DNA of 64,000 nucleotides. Source: Geothermobacter ehrlichii. Its GTDB lineage: Bacteria; Desulfobacterota; Desulfuromonadia; Desulfuromonadales; Geothermobacteraceae. Numbering within the stretch: position 1 is the first letter of the stretch; the number at the start of each line of letters is the position of its first letter. The notes under the pieces were generated by a model. That model was not told where the DNA came from and searched no databases. It saw only the letters and a program-made list of their open reading frames with translations. The translations under genes and the position numbers were made by a program. The stretch covers positions 1 to 64,000 of the forward strand of contig NZ_VNIB01000013.1 in the NCBI RefSeq assembly GCF_008124615.1, written 5' to 3'. Shown here in pieces: positions 20,047-28,262 of this stretch.

Positions 20047-20150
20047 AACGCGGAGACGCCGAGAAACAGCTTCCATCTCCACGGACCCACTCTCCGTCTC
20101 TGCGTTGAAAACGCCGTTGATTCTCTTCGTGTCCTTCGTGTCTTCGTGGT
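20047..20150. repeat. Imperfect inverted repeat inside the hyb cluster
   Basis: Left arm AACGCGGAGACGCCGAGAAA (20047-20066) and right arm CTCTCCGTCTCTGCGTTG (20090-20107) are inverted imperfect copies. A further repetitive tail follows (CTTCGTGTCCTTCGTGTC, ending near 20150). It lies in the 224-bp gap between hybD and hybO, so transcription across the cluster must pass through it. Confidence 0.65.
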
Positions 20151-20154
20151 CTCT

Positions 20155-20634
20155 TCACGCTGCTGCACAGCCCAGTTCTGCCAGCACCAGCCGAGCCGCC
20201 TTCGGCACCGCCGCCCGCACCGGGTCGGACAGGCCGATGGCCAGCCCGGTCCGCTCCGGCTCGCAGCCGATCACCACCGTCCTTTGCGGCCGGCAGTCGA
20301 CCAGCTCCCCCAACCTGAGAGTTTCGAGCAGGCCGACCTGATGCAGCGAGTCGAGCGGCAGGGCGCCGCTTTGCACCTGTTCCGGACCGAAGCGGTAGAG
20401 GCTGCCCGGCTGCTGTCCGCCGCGCACCGCGTCGAGCACCACCAGCAGTTCGCGCCGATCGAAAACCTGCATCAGATCGACAATGCTGGTGCCAGCATCG
20501 AACAGCTCCACCGTCTCCGGCAGCTCGACCTGCCGCAGATGCTCGAGAACGGCGAGACCGAAACCGTCGTCCTCGCGCAGCAGGTTGCCGACGGCCATCA
20601 CCAGCAGCGGCGCCCGGATGGCGGCGCAGTCCAT
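20155..20634 (-). CDS. hybD: Hydrogenase maturation endopeptidase HybD-like
   Basis: The gene encodes 159 residues from ATG 20634, which overlaps the large-subunit stop (TGATG). The family motif VMAVGNLLREDDGFG and the nickel-site segment DAGTSIVDLM are present. Adjacent placement indicates that it trims the HybC C-terminus. It is clearly distinct from the endopeptidase at 12079, so each hydrogenase has its own. Confidence 0.9.
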   Translation of the reverse strand: MDCAAIRAPLLVMAVGNLLREDDGFGLAVLEHLRQVELPETVELFDAGTSIVDLMQVFDRRELLVVLDAVRGGQQPGSLYRFGPEQVQSGALPLDSLHQVGLLETLRLGELVDCRPQRTVVIGCEPERTGLAIGLSDPVRAAVPKAARLVLAELGCAAA

Positions 20635-22196
20635 CACGCGCCTCCAACCAGGAAGCGGCCCAAATCTTCACCTTTGGGAGTCACCACATGAACGGCGCAG
20701 GAAAGGCAGGGATCGTAGGCGCGGACGATGCGCACAAGTTCGAAGGGATTGCGCTCATCCCGGACCCGGGTACCGATCAGCGACTGCTCGATGGGGCCGG
20801 GCTGCCCCTTGGCGTCCACGGGTCCGGCGTTCCAGGTAGTCGGCACCACCGCCTGGTAGTTGGTCACCTTCCCGTCCTCGACACGAATCCAGTGCCCGAG
20901 AGCGCCGCGCGGCGCCTCGTGCAGCCCCATGCCGCGGGCTGTGACATCGAGGTTGAAATCGGTGCAGGACGGCTGGCCCGGCTGCAGCTGCAAAACCCAC
21001 TGCTTCAGCTTTTCGGCGACCAGCTTGGTCTCGATGGCGCGGGCGGCGTGGCGGCCGAGGACAGAGAAGAGCGCTGCCGGCGTGGCCTTGAAATGTCCGA
21101 GCACGGCATCGACCTGCCGCTTGACCTCAGGATCGCCGGCGGCATAGGCGACGGCGATGCGGGCCAGGGGGCCGACCTCCATCACCTCGCCGGCGTAGCG
21201 CGGCGATTTGATCCAGCTGTAGGCTCCGGCCTTGTCCCGCTCGGGAACCGTCGTTCCATCGTAGGGATGGACGGGACCGGTCTCGCGGAACCAGCTGCTG
21301 GTGACCTCTTCGGTGATCTTCTCCGGGTCCATGCGGCGCAGTTTCAGATCGGCACCGACAATCCCCTGCGGCAGCCAGCGACGGCGGCGGGTCAGGTCGG
21401 GATCGCTGTCGAGATCGAAGACGCCGAAGCTCATCAGTTGCCGGCAGCCGGCACCGATGTCGAAATAGTCGCTGTAGCGCTCCGCCACCATCAGCACGTC
21501 GGGCAGATAGCAGCCGTTGATGAAATCGATCAGGCGTTCGATGCGCCAGAGAAAAGCGGCGATCTTGTCGATATCGGAACTGGCCGTCACCCCGCCCGCC
21601 ACGATCGACATGTTGTGCGGCATCTTGCCGCCGAAGATCGCCACCGCCTCGTGAGCTATGCGGCGCATGTTGAGCGCCTGCACATAGTGTTTGACCGCAG
21701 CGACGTTCTCCTTCTTGCTCAGCCGGTAATCGCCCTCGTAGCGGGGGACGAAGGGGCCAAGATGACCGCGGGCGATGAACTCCCGAACCCGGGCCAGATC
21801 GGGATCGCTGCCGCGGTAGTCGGCGACGGCGGTGACATCGACATAGTCGAGAGCCGCCAACTGGTAGAAATGCAGGATGTGCGACTGAACGAAGTTGGCC
21901 CCCTGGATCAGGTTGCGCAGAATGCGTCCGTTGTCGGTGATGGCGCCGCTGACCCCGTAAACTTCATCGAGGGCAAAAGCGGCGGTCAGTCCGTGCGAGG
22001 TCGGACAGACCCCGCAGATGCGCTGCATGATGCGGGCGGCATCCCGGGGATCGCGGCCGATCAGCACGTTCTCCAGCCCCCGGTACATCATGCCGGAGCT
22101 CTTCGCCTCCTTGACGACGCCGTTTTCGACCGTCGCCTCCACCTTCATGTGCCCCTCGACCCGCGTCAACGGGTCGATGACAATCTGACTTGCCAT
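20634..22196 (-). CDS. hybC: Membrane-bound NiFe hydrogenase, large subunit
   Basis: The gene encodes 520 residues from ATG 22196 (AGGAGAGAG upstream; family start MASQIVIDPLTRVEGH). L1 is RICGVCPTSH and L2 is DPCLSCAVH, followed by a 15-residue tail (VVTPKGEDLGRFLVGGA) removed on maturation. It has no signal of its own and is exported with the Tat-bearing small subunit. Here the large subunit and its protease come first in the cluster, before the small subunit, which is the reverse of the most familiar order. Confidence 0.95.
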   Translation of the reverse strand: MASQIVIDPLTRVEGHMKVEATVENGVVKEAKSSGMMYRGLENVLIGRDPRDAARIMQRICGVCPTSHGLTAAFALDEVYGVSGAITDNGRILRNLIQGANFVQSHILHFYQLAALDYVDVTAVADYRGSDPDLARVREFIARGHLGPFVPRYEGDYRLSKKENVAAVKHYVQALNMRRIAHEAVAIFGGKMPHNMSIVAGGVTASSDIDKIAAFLWRIERLIDFINGCYLPDVLMVAERYSDYFDIGAGCRQLMSFGVFDLDSDPDLTRRRRWLPQGIVGADLKLRRMDPEKITEEVTSSWFRETGPVHPYDGTTVPERDKAGAYSWIKSPRYAGEVMEVGPLARIAVAYAAGDPEVKRQVDAVLGHFKATPAALFSVLGRHAARAIETKLVAEKLKQWVLQLQPGQPSCTDFNLDVTARGMGLHEAPRGALGHWIRVEDGKVTNYQAVVPTTWNAGPVDAKGQPGPIEQSLIGTRVRDERNPFELVRIVRAYDPCLSCAVHVVTPKGEDLGRFLVGGA

Positions 22197-22354
22197 AAAC
22201 TCTCTCCTGACAGATTGGATTTTCCCCGGCCGCCACCCAGGCGGCGTCACGTCCGGGAAATGCGCTCATTGGCTGAAATCAAACCCATTCCTGCCCCGGT
22301 CCGGCCCGAGACGAACCGTCCCGGACCGGGTCGCGGAACCGGCGGTGCCAAATC

Positions 22355-22370
22355 GGCAAGGGACGTGCCG
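22355..22370 (-). promoter_or_regulatory. Sigma-54 promoter of the hyb operon
   Basis: On the minus strand the sequence is CGGCACGTCCCTTGCC. GG (22369-22368) and GC (22357-22356) are exactly 10 nt apart, and the match to TGGCACG-N4-TTGC is complete except for the first base. Transcription would start near 22344, giving a leader of about 150 nt before hybC. A palindrome about 118 bp upstream and an NtrC-type regulator gene next door support it. Confidence 0.75.
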
Positions 22371-22410
22371 TCATGAAGCTGTTTGACGAAAAGGAGAAGG
22401 GAATCGTGAC

Positions 22411-22496
22411 GTTGACGCGTCAACGGGAAATTCTGCGCCCCACCGTATACACATCGAATGAGACAAAATGCGCCATCGTGTATCATTTGGATACAC
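22411..22496 (-). promoter_or_regulatory. Palindromic activator sites upstream of the hyb promoter
   Basis: Two palindromes stand out. GTTGACGCGTCAAC at 22411-22424 is a perfect 14-mer. GTGTATC-ATTTG-GATACAC at 22478-22496 has perfect 7-bp arms, with a related half-site GTATACAC near 22445. The second is centred about 118 bp upstream of the sigma-54 -24 element, the usual distance for an enhancer bound by an NtrC-type activator. Which protein binds is inferred. Confidence 0.55.
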
Positions 22497-22735
22497 AAGG
22501 CGACACAGAATCAGGGACGGGAAGAAGAAAAAGACAGGCCTACGGGTGTGATGAATCACGCCCCTGCGGGTGCCTTACTCCGGCAACCTGTTTCGGCGGC
22601 CATGAAAACTCGGCTGTCGCCTCGGACATTCATGGCCTGTTTCGGGAAAAAGGCCGCCCCTGTTCAGTGGCTTCCGCGGGAAGGGAAAACCCATTTTTCA
22701 ACCTTTCCAGCAAAACCGTTCCAGGGTGGCTCAAA

Positions 22736-22830
22736 TGTCGTCAGATGCAAGGCGTCTTGCGAACTGAGAAGTGAAGCGTAGCGGCAGCTACGCAGCGACG
22801 AAGGACACAGGCAACGCAGCATATGGCGGC
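22736..22830. repeat. REP-like element, copy 1
   Basis: The segment reads from GTCAGATGCAAGG through the palindrome CGTAGCGGCAGCTACG to CAACGCAGCATATGGCGG. The same order of words (ATGCAAGG, GCGTAGCGGCAGCTACG, AACGCAGCA, GGCGG) recurs at 31875. It lies just after the 3' end of the response-regulator gene. No gene is supported between 22371 and 22855. Confidence 0.65.
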
Positions 22831-22855
22831 ATTTCAGCCGCCCTGCCGCCCAACT

Positions 22856-24211
22856 CTATTCCCTGACGATATTGAACTGCTTGATCTTCCGATCCAACGT
22901 CTTGCGGGAAATGCCGAGAATGGAGCTGGTCTTCAGCTTGTGGTAGCCGGTCTGGCGATAGACCTGTTCGATGTAGAGCCGTTCGACATCCTCGAGCGAC
23001 ATCTGCTCCTTGGGCAGGGCAAACTCGACCGGCGTCCCCTCCGACACCTTCACCGGCAGGTGTTCGGCATCTATGGTATCGCCATCGGCGAGGATGGTGG
23101 CCATCTCGATGACATTTGCCAGCTCCCTGACGTTGCCCGGCCAGTGGTAGCTGTTCAGCAGTGCCATCGCCTCGGAGGAGATGCGCTGCTCGCCGCGCGG
23201 CGAATACTTGCGGGCGAAATACTGCGCCAGCAGCGGAATGTCGTCGCGCCGCTCGCGCAGGGGCGGCACCCGGATGGTCACGACATTCAGGCGATAGAAG
23301 AGATCTTCGCGGAAGTTTCCCAGCCGCACCTCGGTTTCGAGATCCTTGTTGGTGGCGGCGATGAAGCGGACATCGGCCTTGCGCACCTTGGTCGAACCGA
23401 CCGGAATGAATTCCTTCTCCTGCAGCACGCGCAACAGTTTCGCCTGCAGGGCGGCGCTGATGTCGCCGATCTCGTCGAGAAAGAGCGTGCCGCCGTCAGC
23501 CTCCTCGACCAGCCCCCGATGATTGGCGACGGCGCCGGTGAAGGCCCCCTTGACGTGGCCGAAGAGCTGGCTTTCGAGCAGGGTGTCGGTCAGAGCGGCG
23601 CAGTTGATGGTGAGAAAGCGGTTTTCACAGCGCTGGCTGCTGTAGTGGATGGTCGAGGCAATCAGCTCCTTGCCGACGCCGCTCTCCCCCATGATCAGAA
23701 CGCTGGCGTCGCTCGGAGCCACCTTGCGGGCCAGCTCGAAGGCCCGACGGAAACCGGCGCTGGTGAAAACTACTTGGTCAGGATCAAAGCGGCGACGGAT
23801 TTCGGCCTTGAGGGACCGGTTCTCCGTCTCCAGCCGGTTGCGCTCGACGATCTTCTCCACCAGGTTGAAGAGTTCATCGGCAAAAAAGGGCTTGATCAGG
23901 TAATCGTGCGCCCCCTGCTTCATGGCCGCCACCGCGCCGCGCACGGTGGCGAAGGCGCTCATCATTACCACCGGCAGCCGCGGATGACTGATGCGCAGCC
24001 GGCGCAGCACTTCCATGCCGTCCATGCCGGGCATCTTGACGTCGAGCAGCACCAGGTCGGGCTGGGCGTCTCGCTCTTCCTGCAGCATCTTCAGCAGGGC
24101 GCCGCCGCCGTCGAAGGTATCGACCTGGTGCCCCCGCGTCTCCAGCATGTCACGCAGAAAGTCGCGGATTTCCTGTTCGTCGTCGCAGACCAGTATCCAG
24201 CCCTGTTGCAT
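22856..24211 (-). CDS. NtrC-family sigma-54-dependent response regulator
   Basis: The gene encodes 451 residues from ATG 24211 (GGGAGAGAAGG upstream). The receiver domain covers 1-120 with Asp57 as phosphorylation site (LVLLDVKMPG). The AAA+ domain follows (Walker A GESGVGKE, sigma-54 contact GAFTGA, Walker [13 protein letters not shown]-finger region). A Fis-type helix-turn-helix closes the protein (LKTSSILGISRKTLDRKIKQF). It is encoded directly upstream of the hyb promoter region, in the same orientation, so it is the best candidate hyb activator. No cognate kinase is adjacent. Confidence 0.92.
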   Translation of the reverse strand: MQQGWILVCDDEQEIRDFLRDMLETRGHQVDTFDGGGALLKMLQEERDAQPDLVLLDVKMPGMDGMEVLRRLRISHPRLPVVMMSAFATVRGAVAAMKQGAHDYLIKPFFADELFNLVEKIVERNRLETENRSLKAEIRRRFDPDQVVFTSAGFRRAFELARKVAPSDASVLIMGESGVGKELIASTIHYSSQRCENRFLTINCAALTDTLLESQLFGHVKGAFTGAVANHRGLVEEADGGTLFLDEIGDISAALQAKLLRVLQEKEFIPVGSTKVRKADVRFIAATNKDLETEVRLGNFREDLFYRLNVVTIRVPPLRERRDDIPLLAQYFARKYSPRGEQRISSEAMALLNSYHWPGNVRELANVIEMATILADGDTIDAEHLPVKVSEGTPVEFALPKEQMSLEDVERLYIEQVYRQTGYHKLKTSSILGISRKTLDRKIKQFNIVRE

Positions 24212-24523
24212 GCCTTCTCTCCCGTTCAAGGCTCGTTTGTCACCAACCCGAGTCCGTGGGTTCATGCTGGATGGAGAGCACACGTCATTGATGAGCCCAC
24301 GGATCCAAGTTTGAACCATAACAGATTCCGCCGATATGCGGCAACGCACCGATTCGGCGATAAAGACGGCTGCCGCAACAGCCGATTCTTTACTTGGGGG
24401 AGGCAAGCCCCTGCGGCACGCGCTGCAGCAAAAGACCACACGAAGGTTGTCGTGGCCAAAGAGAAAGATTTGCTGTATATAATTTGATAACTGCGCAATT
24501 CAGCGGAAAAACGGGAGTTCGGC
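24212..24523. other. Divergent intergenic region
   Basis: This 312-bp gap lies between the response-regulator gene (minus) and the membrane-protein gene (plus). A -10-like TATAAT at 24478-24483 could serve the plus-strand gene, but no good -35 is at the right distance. I see no RNA gene or repeat. Confidence 0.4.
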
Positions 24524-24991
24524 ATGTGGCAAAAAGCCCTGACCGTCATTTCAGGTGAACGCTACACGGCTCTGTTCGCGTTGAACATGGCCGGGCTCTA
24601 CCTGCTCCCCGGCCTGTTCGACGGCCGCCCCTGGCAACCAACCCCGATGCGTTTTTTCGTCTTTCTGGCCCTGTTCTACCTGATGGCGGTCCTGTTTCGC
24701 AGCTGCTACCGCTACCGGATCAGCTACCTGGCCGCCCTGCCGGACCGCATGGATCCTCCCTGGCTGTTCAGGCTGACCGTCTTCTGCATCGAATGGGTCA
24801 AGGCCGCCGCCGGCACTGTCCTGGTGATCTGGTGGGTCGGCGGCCTGCTCTTCATTCACGATTTCTTCGGCCAGCACTCCCTTGTCATCCCCTGGCTGGT
24901 CGGCCTGGCGCATTCCGGCCTGATCTACCTGCTGGCGCAACTCAACGTCAACCTGTTCGACCTGATCGCCAACGGCGCCACCCAGGACTGA
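24524..24991 (+). CDS. Hypothetical membrane protein
   Basis: The gene encodes 155 residues that I do not recognise. About four hydrophobic segments are visible (ALFALNMAGLYLLPGLF; FFVFLALFYLMAVLF; AAGTVLVIWWVGGLLF; VIPWLVGLAHSGLIYLLAQ). It is monocistronic: a perfect 17-bp hairpin terminator follows within 21 bp and the next gene is on the other strand. Codon use matches its neighbours. It might be an inner-membrane accessory of the adjacent redox genes, but nothing in the sequence shows that. Confidence 0.65.
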   Translation: MWQKALTVISGERYTALFALNMAGLYLLPGLFDGRPWQPTPMRFFVFLALFYLMAVLFRSCYRYRISYLAALPDRMDPPWLFRLTVFCIEWVKAAAGTVLVIWWVGGLLFIHDFFGQHSLVIPWLVGLAHSGLIYLLAQLNVNLFDLIANGATQD

Positions 24992-25011
24992 GGACAGACC
25001 ACAGCCCCCGA

Positions 25012-25049
25012 ACGAAAAACCGGGAGCCATCCGGCTCCCGGTTTTTCGT
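25012..25049. terminator. Bidirectional terminator
   Basis: Perfect 17-bp arms, ACGAAAAACCGGGAGCC and its complement, with loop ATCC. The stem contains A5 and T5 runs, so it can terminate both the plus-strand gene ending at 24991 and the minus-strand operon ending at 25084. Confidence 0.9.
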
Positions 25050-25050
25050 T

Positions 25051-25071
25051 TGGGACTTGAGTGCTGTCATG
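25051..25071. repeat. 21-bp direct repeat, distal copy
   Basis: TGGGACTTGAGTGCTGTCAT plus a following G is identical to 25247-25267, where the reverse strand encodes the start (MTALKSQ) of the 60-residue gene. The copy here lies just beyond that gene's stop codon and looks like the leftover start of a second copy. Confidence 0.8.
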
Positions 25072-25083
25072 CACAATCCGGCT

Positions 25084-25266
25084 TCAGCCGCCGAACTTCG
25101 CCCCGATCCAGGCCAGAATGGGCCAGGCGACCAGCACCAGGGTGCAGGTGGCAAACAGGGCCAGGATGATGGTCAGGGCGGCCAGCCAGATGTTGGCTAC
25201 CGGATTGCGCTCGACCTTGCCGATACCGGCTTCGTGACTCATGGTCTGGGACTTGAGTGCTGTCAT
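25084..25266 (-). CDS. Small single-pass membrane peptide of the redox operon
   Basis: The gene encodes 60 residues from ATG 25266 (GAGG 8 nt upstream); an internal ATG at residue 9 (MSHEAGIG) is an alternative start. Residues about 24-58 form one long hydrophobic helix or a tight hairpin (NIWLAALTIILALFATC). It is the last gene after the triheme cytochrome. A role as a small accessory subunit of the quinol complex is inferred only from position. Confidence 0.65.
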   Translation of the reverse strand: MTALKSQTMSHEAGIGKVERNPVANIWLAALTIILALFATCTLVLVAWPILAWIGAKFGG

Positions 25267-25343
25267 GGCTTTTACCTCTTCCTTTCCCGACCACCGGAAA
25301 CTGGTGGCCGATTTGGGGTGAATCGTTCCGCTCTCCGTCCTGT

Positions 25344-25727
25344 TCAATGCCCGTGTCCGGAGTCGTTGACCAGACCGAGGGCCCGCTTGTAGCCCTTGAC
25401 GCCTTCATGGCAGACGGCGCAGCGAGTCTCCGACGAAAAGGCGGTGTCGCCGTCATGGCAGGCCCCGCAGTAGTTGCCTTCCGCCAGGCTCGCCATGGTG
25501 AAATCTCCGTTCGCTTCCGCGACGCCGGCCTCGAAGGCGAACAGCCCCTCGTGGCAGGAATCGCACTCCAGACCCAGCTCCTCGACATGCAGGGCGTGAC
25601 TGAACAGAACCCCGGTCACCGGCTGTTTGAAGTGGATATCACCGCCATGGTCGGCCTCATCGGCAAGACAGGAACCGGCGAGCAGAAGAAACAGGCCGCA
25701 GGTCAGGCAGGTAATGAACAATCGCAT
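25344..25727 (-). CDS. Triheme periplasmic c-type cytochrome
   Basis: The gene encodes 127 residues with a Sec signal (MRLFITCLTCGLFLLLAGSCLADE). Three CxxCH heme sites are visible: CDSCH, CGACH and CAVCH, with histidines upstream (FSHALH, HGGDIH) as likely sixth ligands, like cytochrome c7 folds. It lies 32 bp after the ferredoxin gene. In Geobacter the Cbc4 complex (CbcS, CbcT, CbcU) joins a cytochrome, a ferredoxin and an NrfD protein; the same trio is here, so it probably takes electrons from menaquinol. Confidence 0.85.
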   Translation of the reverse strand: MRLFITCLTCGLFLLLAGSCLADEADHGGDIHFKQPVTGVLFSHALHVEELGLECDSCHEGLFAFEAGVAEANGDFTMASLAEGNYCGACHDGDTAFSSETRCAVCHEGVKGYKRALGLVNDSGHGH

Positions 25728-25759
25728 GGCTTGAACCTCCTCGAAGTCGCTCCGCCGCC

Positions 25760-26509
25760 TCAGCCGCGGGTGTAAAAGACATTGGGCTTGGTCCCGGCCT
25801 CGGGCCGCAGCACCCAGACCGTGCGCCCGATCTGGTGCACCGCCCGGTGCACCGGGTCGTCGTCACGGGAAAGGTCGCCGAAAATCCGGACCTCCGCCGG
25901 ACAGGCGGCGGCGCAGGCGGTCAGCCGCTCCCCTTTGCTCAGCCGCGATTCCCAGCAGAAATCGCACTTGTCGACCGCCATCTTCTCCTCGTTGAAATAG
26001 CGGGCATTGTAGGGACAGCCCATCTGGCAGGTAAGACAACCGATGCACTTCTTCGGGTTCATCATCACGATGCCGTTGCGCGGATCCTTGTAGGTCGCCT
26101 TGGTCGGACAGACCCGGGTGCATTGCGGCAGGTTGCAGTGGTTGCAGAGCACCGGGATGAACTCGCGCTGCTGCCCCTCGGCATCGGGAATATCCCGCTC
26201 GAGGATGTCGGTGCGATAGCCGTAACCCGGCACATGGTTGGTCTTGGCGCAGGCCTGCTTGCAGCGCTCGCAGTCGATGCAGCGATCCTGCCTGATCAGC
26301 ATCCCGTAATGTGGCTTGTAGGGATACCGGGCGAGAAACTCGCCGGTCGAGGCGTAGGTTCTGCGGACGTTGCTGGTCACCGCCAGGATGGTCCCGCCGG
26401 CGAAGACGCCGGTGATGGCGAGACCGAGTTTGAGAAAGTTGCGCCGCTCCCGGTCGGGAAGATTCTCGACGCCTTCGTTTTTCAGCTGGTCGAACTTCGG
26501 TGCAGTCAT
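25760..26509 (-). CDS. Tat-exported 4Fe-4S ferredoxin subunit (CbcT/HybA-like)
   Basis: The gene encodes 249 residues. A twin-arginine motif RRNFLKLG precedes a hydrophobic stretch. Four cluster motifs follow: CIDCERCKQAC, CNHCNLPQC...CP, CIGCLTCQMGC and CDFCWESR...CAAAC. It transfers electrons between the NrfD-like quinone protein encoded upstream and the cytochrome encoded downstream. Compared with HybA at 17896 it lacks a C-terminal anchor. Confidence 0.88.
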   Translation of the reverse strand: MTAPKFDQLKNEGVENLPDRERRNFLKLGLAITGVFAGGTILAVTSNVRRTYASTGEFLARYPYKPHYGMLIRQDRCIDCERCKQACAKTNHVPGYGYRTDILERDIPDAEGQQREFIPVLCNHCNLPQCTRVCPTKATYKDPRNGIVMMNPKKCIGCLTCQMGCPYNARYFNEEKMAVDKCDFCWESRLSKGERLTACAAACPAEVRIFGDLSRDDDPVHRAVHQIGRTVWVLRPEAGTKPNVFYTRG

Positions 26510-26541
26510 GATCGAATCTCCAAAATGCTGGGGTTGTCAGA

Positions 26542-27753
26542 TCAGTGAAGGTCGACTTTGTGCCCGTCGAAAATCTTCTCGCCGAGCAGGAAGAGAAAAC
26601 CGACCATGCCGAATCCGCCCAGGGTGATGACCAGTTCGTGCAGTGACGGCCGGTAGCTGAGCAGACCCTTGAACTCGTTGACCCCAAGGCCGTGGAAGAC
26701 CGGCACCACCTCGCCGACGATCACCAGGTCGTAGCGCATGATGAAAATGCCGAGAATCATCAGCCCGGAGGCGATCAGCAGCTGGCGCGGGCGGTTGCGG
26801 CCGGTCAGAAAGAGGACCAGTGGCAGCAGCAGCGCCAGGCCGACCTCGAACACCCAGAAATTGATCGCGTAGGGGCCGGTGAGCAGCGCCATGACCGCCT
26901 GGTACTTCCCTTCCGGCATGCCGGCGATGCCGGAAAGTATCTTCCAGACGGTGAAGAAGGCGATGACGCAGATCAGCAGGATGGCGAGCCGCCGCACCAT
27001 GTCCAGGGAACGAGCCATCGGCGCATCGAGCTGACGTCGGTTGACGCGGTAGGCGAGCAGGTGGAAGAAGATGATCACGGCGGTGCCGGTCATCATCGCC
27101 GAAGTGATGAAGTAGATCGGCATGTAGGGGCCGTGCCAGAATTCCCTGCCGTTGAGCAGACCGAAGACCGCTCCGAGGTTGCTGTGGGCGGCGATACCGG
27201 CCACGGCACCGAGAAAGCCGAACGTGACGGCGGTGCGGTGCCGGTCGATCAGCAGGCAGGCGAACTCGATGAACATGAACATGAGATAGACGCCGTAAAG
27301 CGTGCCCATCCACCAGATGTTCGAGGTCAGGTTGGGCGAGATGATGTTGTAGAGCATCATCTTGATCGGCACCTTGATTTCGGCGGAGATGACCAGGAAT
27401 CCGGCCAGGATGGTGACAATGGAAAGAAAGACCGAACGCTTGGCGATCGGCATGTAGTCACTGACACCGAAGACATGGCCGATGGCCGACACCAGGCAGA
27501 GCCCGGTCGAGGTAACGACAAAAAAGACGTAGGTCGATATCAGGATGCCCCAGGGAACTTCCCGGGAGACGCCGTAATAGATGTGGTGTCCCCCGACCGT
27601 GGCCTGCAGGCCGGCCACCGAACCGGCCAGCATGACCAGGGCACAGAGCAGCAGGGCCAGATAATAGGCGTTGCTGCCCGACTTGATGCGGCCAACGAGC
27701 AGGCTTTCCAGCTCGTTGAGCGTCATGCCGTTGACGATACTTCGCTGTGTCAT
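26542..27753 (-). CDS. NrfD-family quinol-interacting membrane subunit (CbcU-like)
   Basis: The gene encodes 403 residues with about ten membrane helices, for example AYYLALLLCALVMLAGSVAG and FIEFACLLIDRHR. NrfD proteins oxidise or reduce quinone at the periplasmic side of the inner membrane. It is followed by the ferredoxin (32-bp gap) and cytochrome genes and preceded 62 bp upstream by two NifX-like genes on the same strand. Assignment to the Cbc4 type rests on the gene trio, not on a sequence comparison. Confidence 0.85.
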   Translation of the reverse strand: MTQRSIVNGMTLNELESLLVGRIKSGSNAYYLALLLCALVMLAGSVAGLQATVGGHHIYYGVSREVPWGILISTYVFFVVTSTGLCLVSAIGHVFGVSDYMPIAKRSVFLSIVTILAGFLVISAEIKVPIKMMLYNIISPNLTSNIWWMGTLYGVYLMFMFIEFACLLIDRHRTAVTFGFLGAVAGIAAHSNLGAVFGLLNGREFWHGPYMPIYFITSAMMTGTAVIIFFHLLAYRVNRRQLDAPMARSLDMVRRLAILLICVIAFFTVWKILSGIAGMPEGKYQAVMALLTGPYAINFWVFEVGLALLLPLVLFLTGRNRPRQLLIASGLMILGIFIMRYDLVIVGEVVPVFHGLGVNEFKGLLSYRPSLHELVITLGGFGMVGFLFLLGEKIFDGHKVDLH

Positions 27754-27815
27754 GGTACGAATCCTTTCCTCCTGTGGTGTTTGTTGAGAGACCTGCCGGT
27801 CGTCGATCGGCTTCC

Positions 27816-28262
27816 TCAGATCTTTCTCGCTTCTCCCGGCTCGACTCTCATGGCCGGCGCAACCGTCTCCACCAGGTTTCGGCGCGCCTTGCCCATCAGG
27901 CAGTAAGGGCTGCCGACCTGGTTCGGCCCCGTCGCCGGGCGGTAGTCTCCGCGCTGCCAGGCCAGCAGGGCGCCGACCGCCGAACCACTGACCCCGAGGT
28001 AGACACAGATGCCGCGTTCGGCAAGTATCCGGAAAGCCTTGGGTCCGACCTCTCCCGTCAGAACGTGTGTCACCTCGAGATCGATCAGAATTCTCGCCGT
28101 CAGCTCGCCCGCCCCCTGCAGCGCCTTGCGGTTGTCACTGTTGTCCACGGCCAGCCAGCAATCCTCCTCAAGGCTGTAGATCAGCAGCCAGTACGCCCGT
28201 CCGAGCCGTTCGTCGATGGTGCAGTCCGGCGTTGGTCCGCAGCTGCTGAACGCCATCTTCAT
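27816..28262 (-). CDS. NifX/NifB-type Fe-Mo cofactor-binding domain protein
   Basis: The gene encodes 148 residues from ATG 28262, overlapping the preceding gene by 4 bp. It has the dinitrogenase iron-molybdenum cofactor biosynthesis fold: MKMAFSSCGPTPDCTIDERLGRA at the start and VLTGEVGPKAFRILAERGICVY in the middle. No nitrogenase genes are in the window. Relatives include orange-protein-type metal-cluster binders. Its partner may be the redox complex or the sigma-54 activator; neither is proven. Confidence 0.8.
   Translation of the reverse strand: MKMAFSSCGPTPDCTIDERLGRAYWLLIYSLEEDCWLAVDNSDNRKALQGAGELTARILIDLEVTHVLTGEVGPKAFRILAERGICVYLGVSGSAVGALLAWQRGDYRPATGPNQVGSPYCLMGKARRNLVETVAPAMRVEPGEARKI

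Noticed and set aside
22336-22352. A second TGGCAC-like -24 element upstream of hyb
   Set aside because: The minus strand reads TGGCACC with GTTCC where TTGC should be; spacing and the GC dinucleotide do not fit. The promoter at 22355 is far better.
22373-22774. A 133-codon plus-strand frame upstream of hyb
   Set aside because: It overlaps the sigma-54 promoter region, both palindromes and a REP-like element, and its translation has no recognisable pattern.
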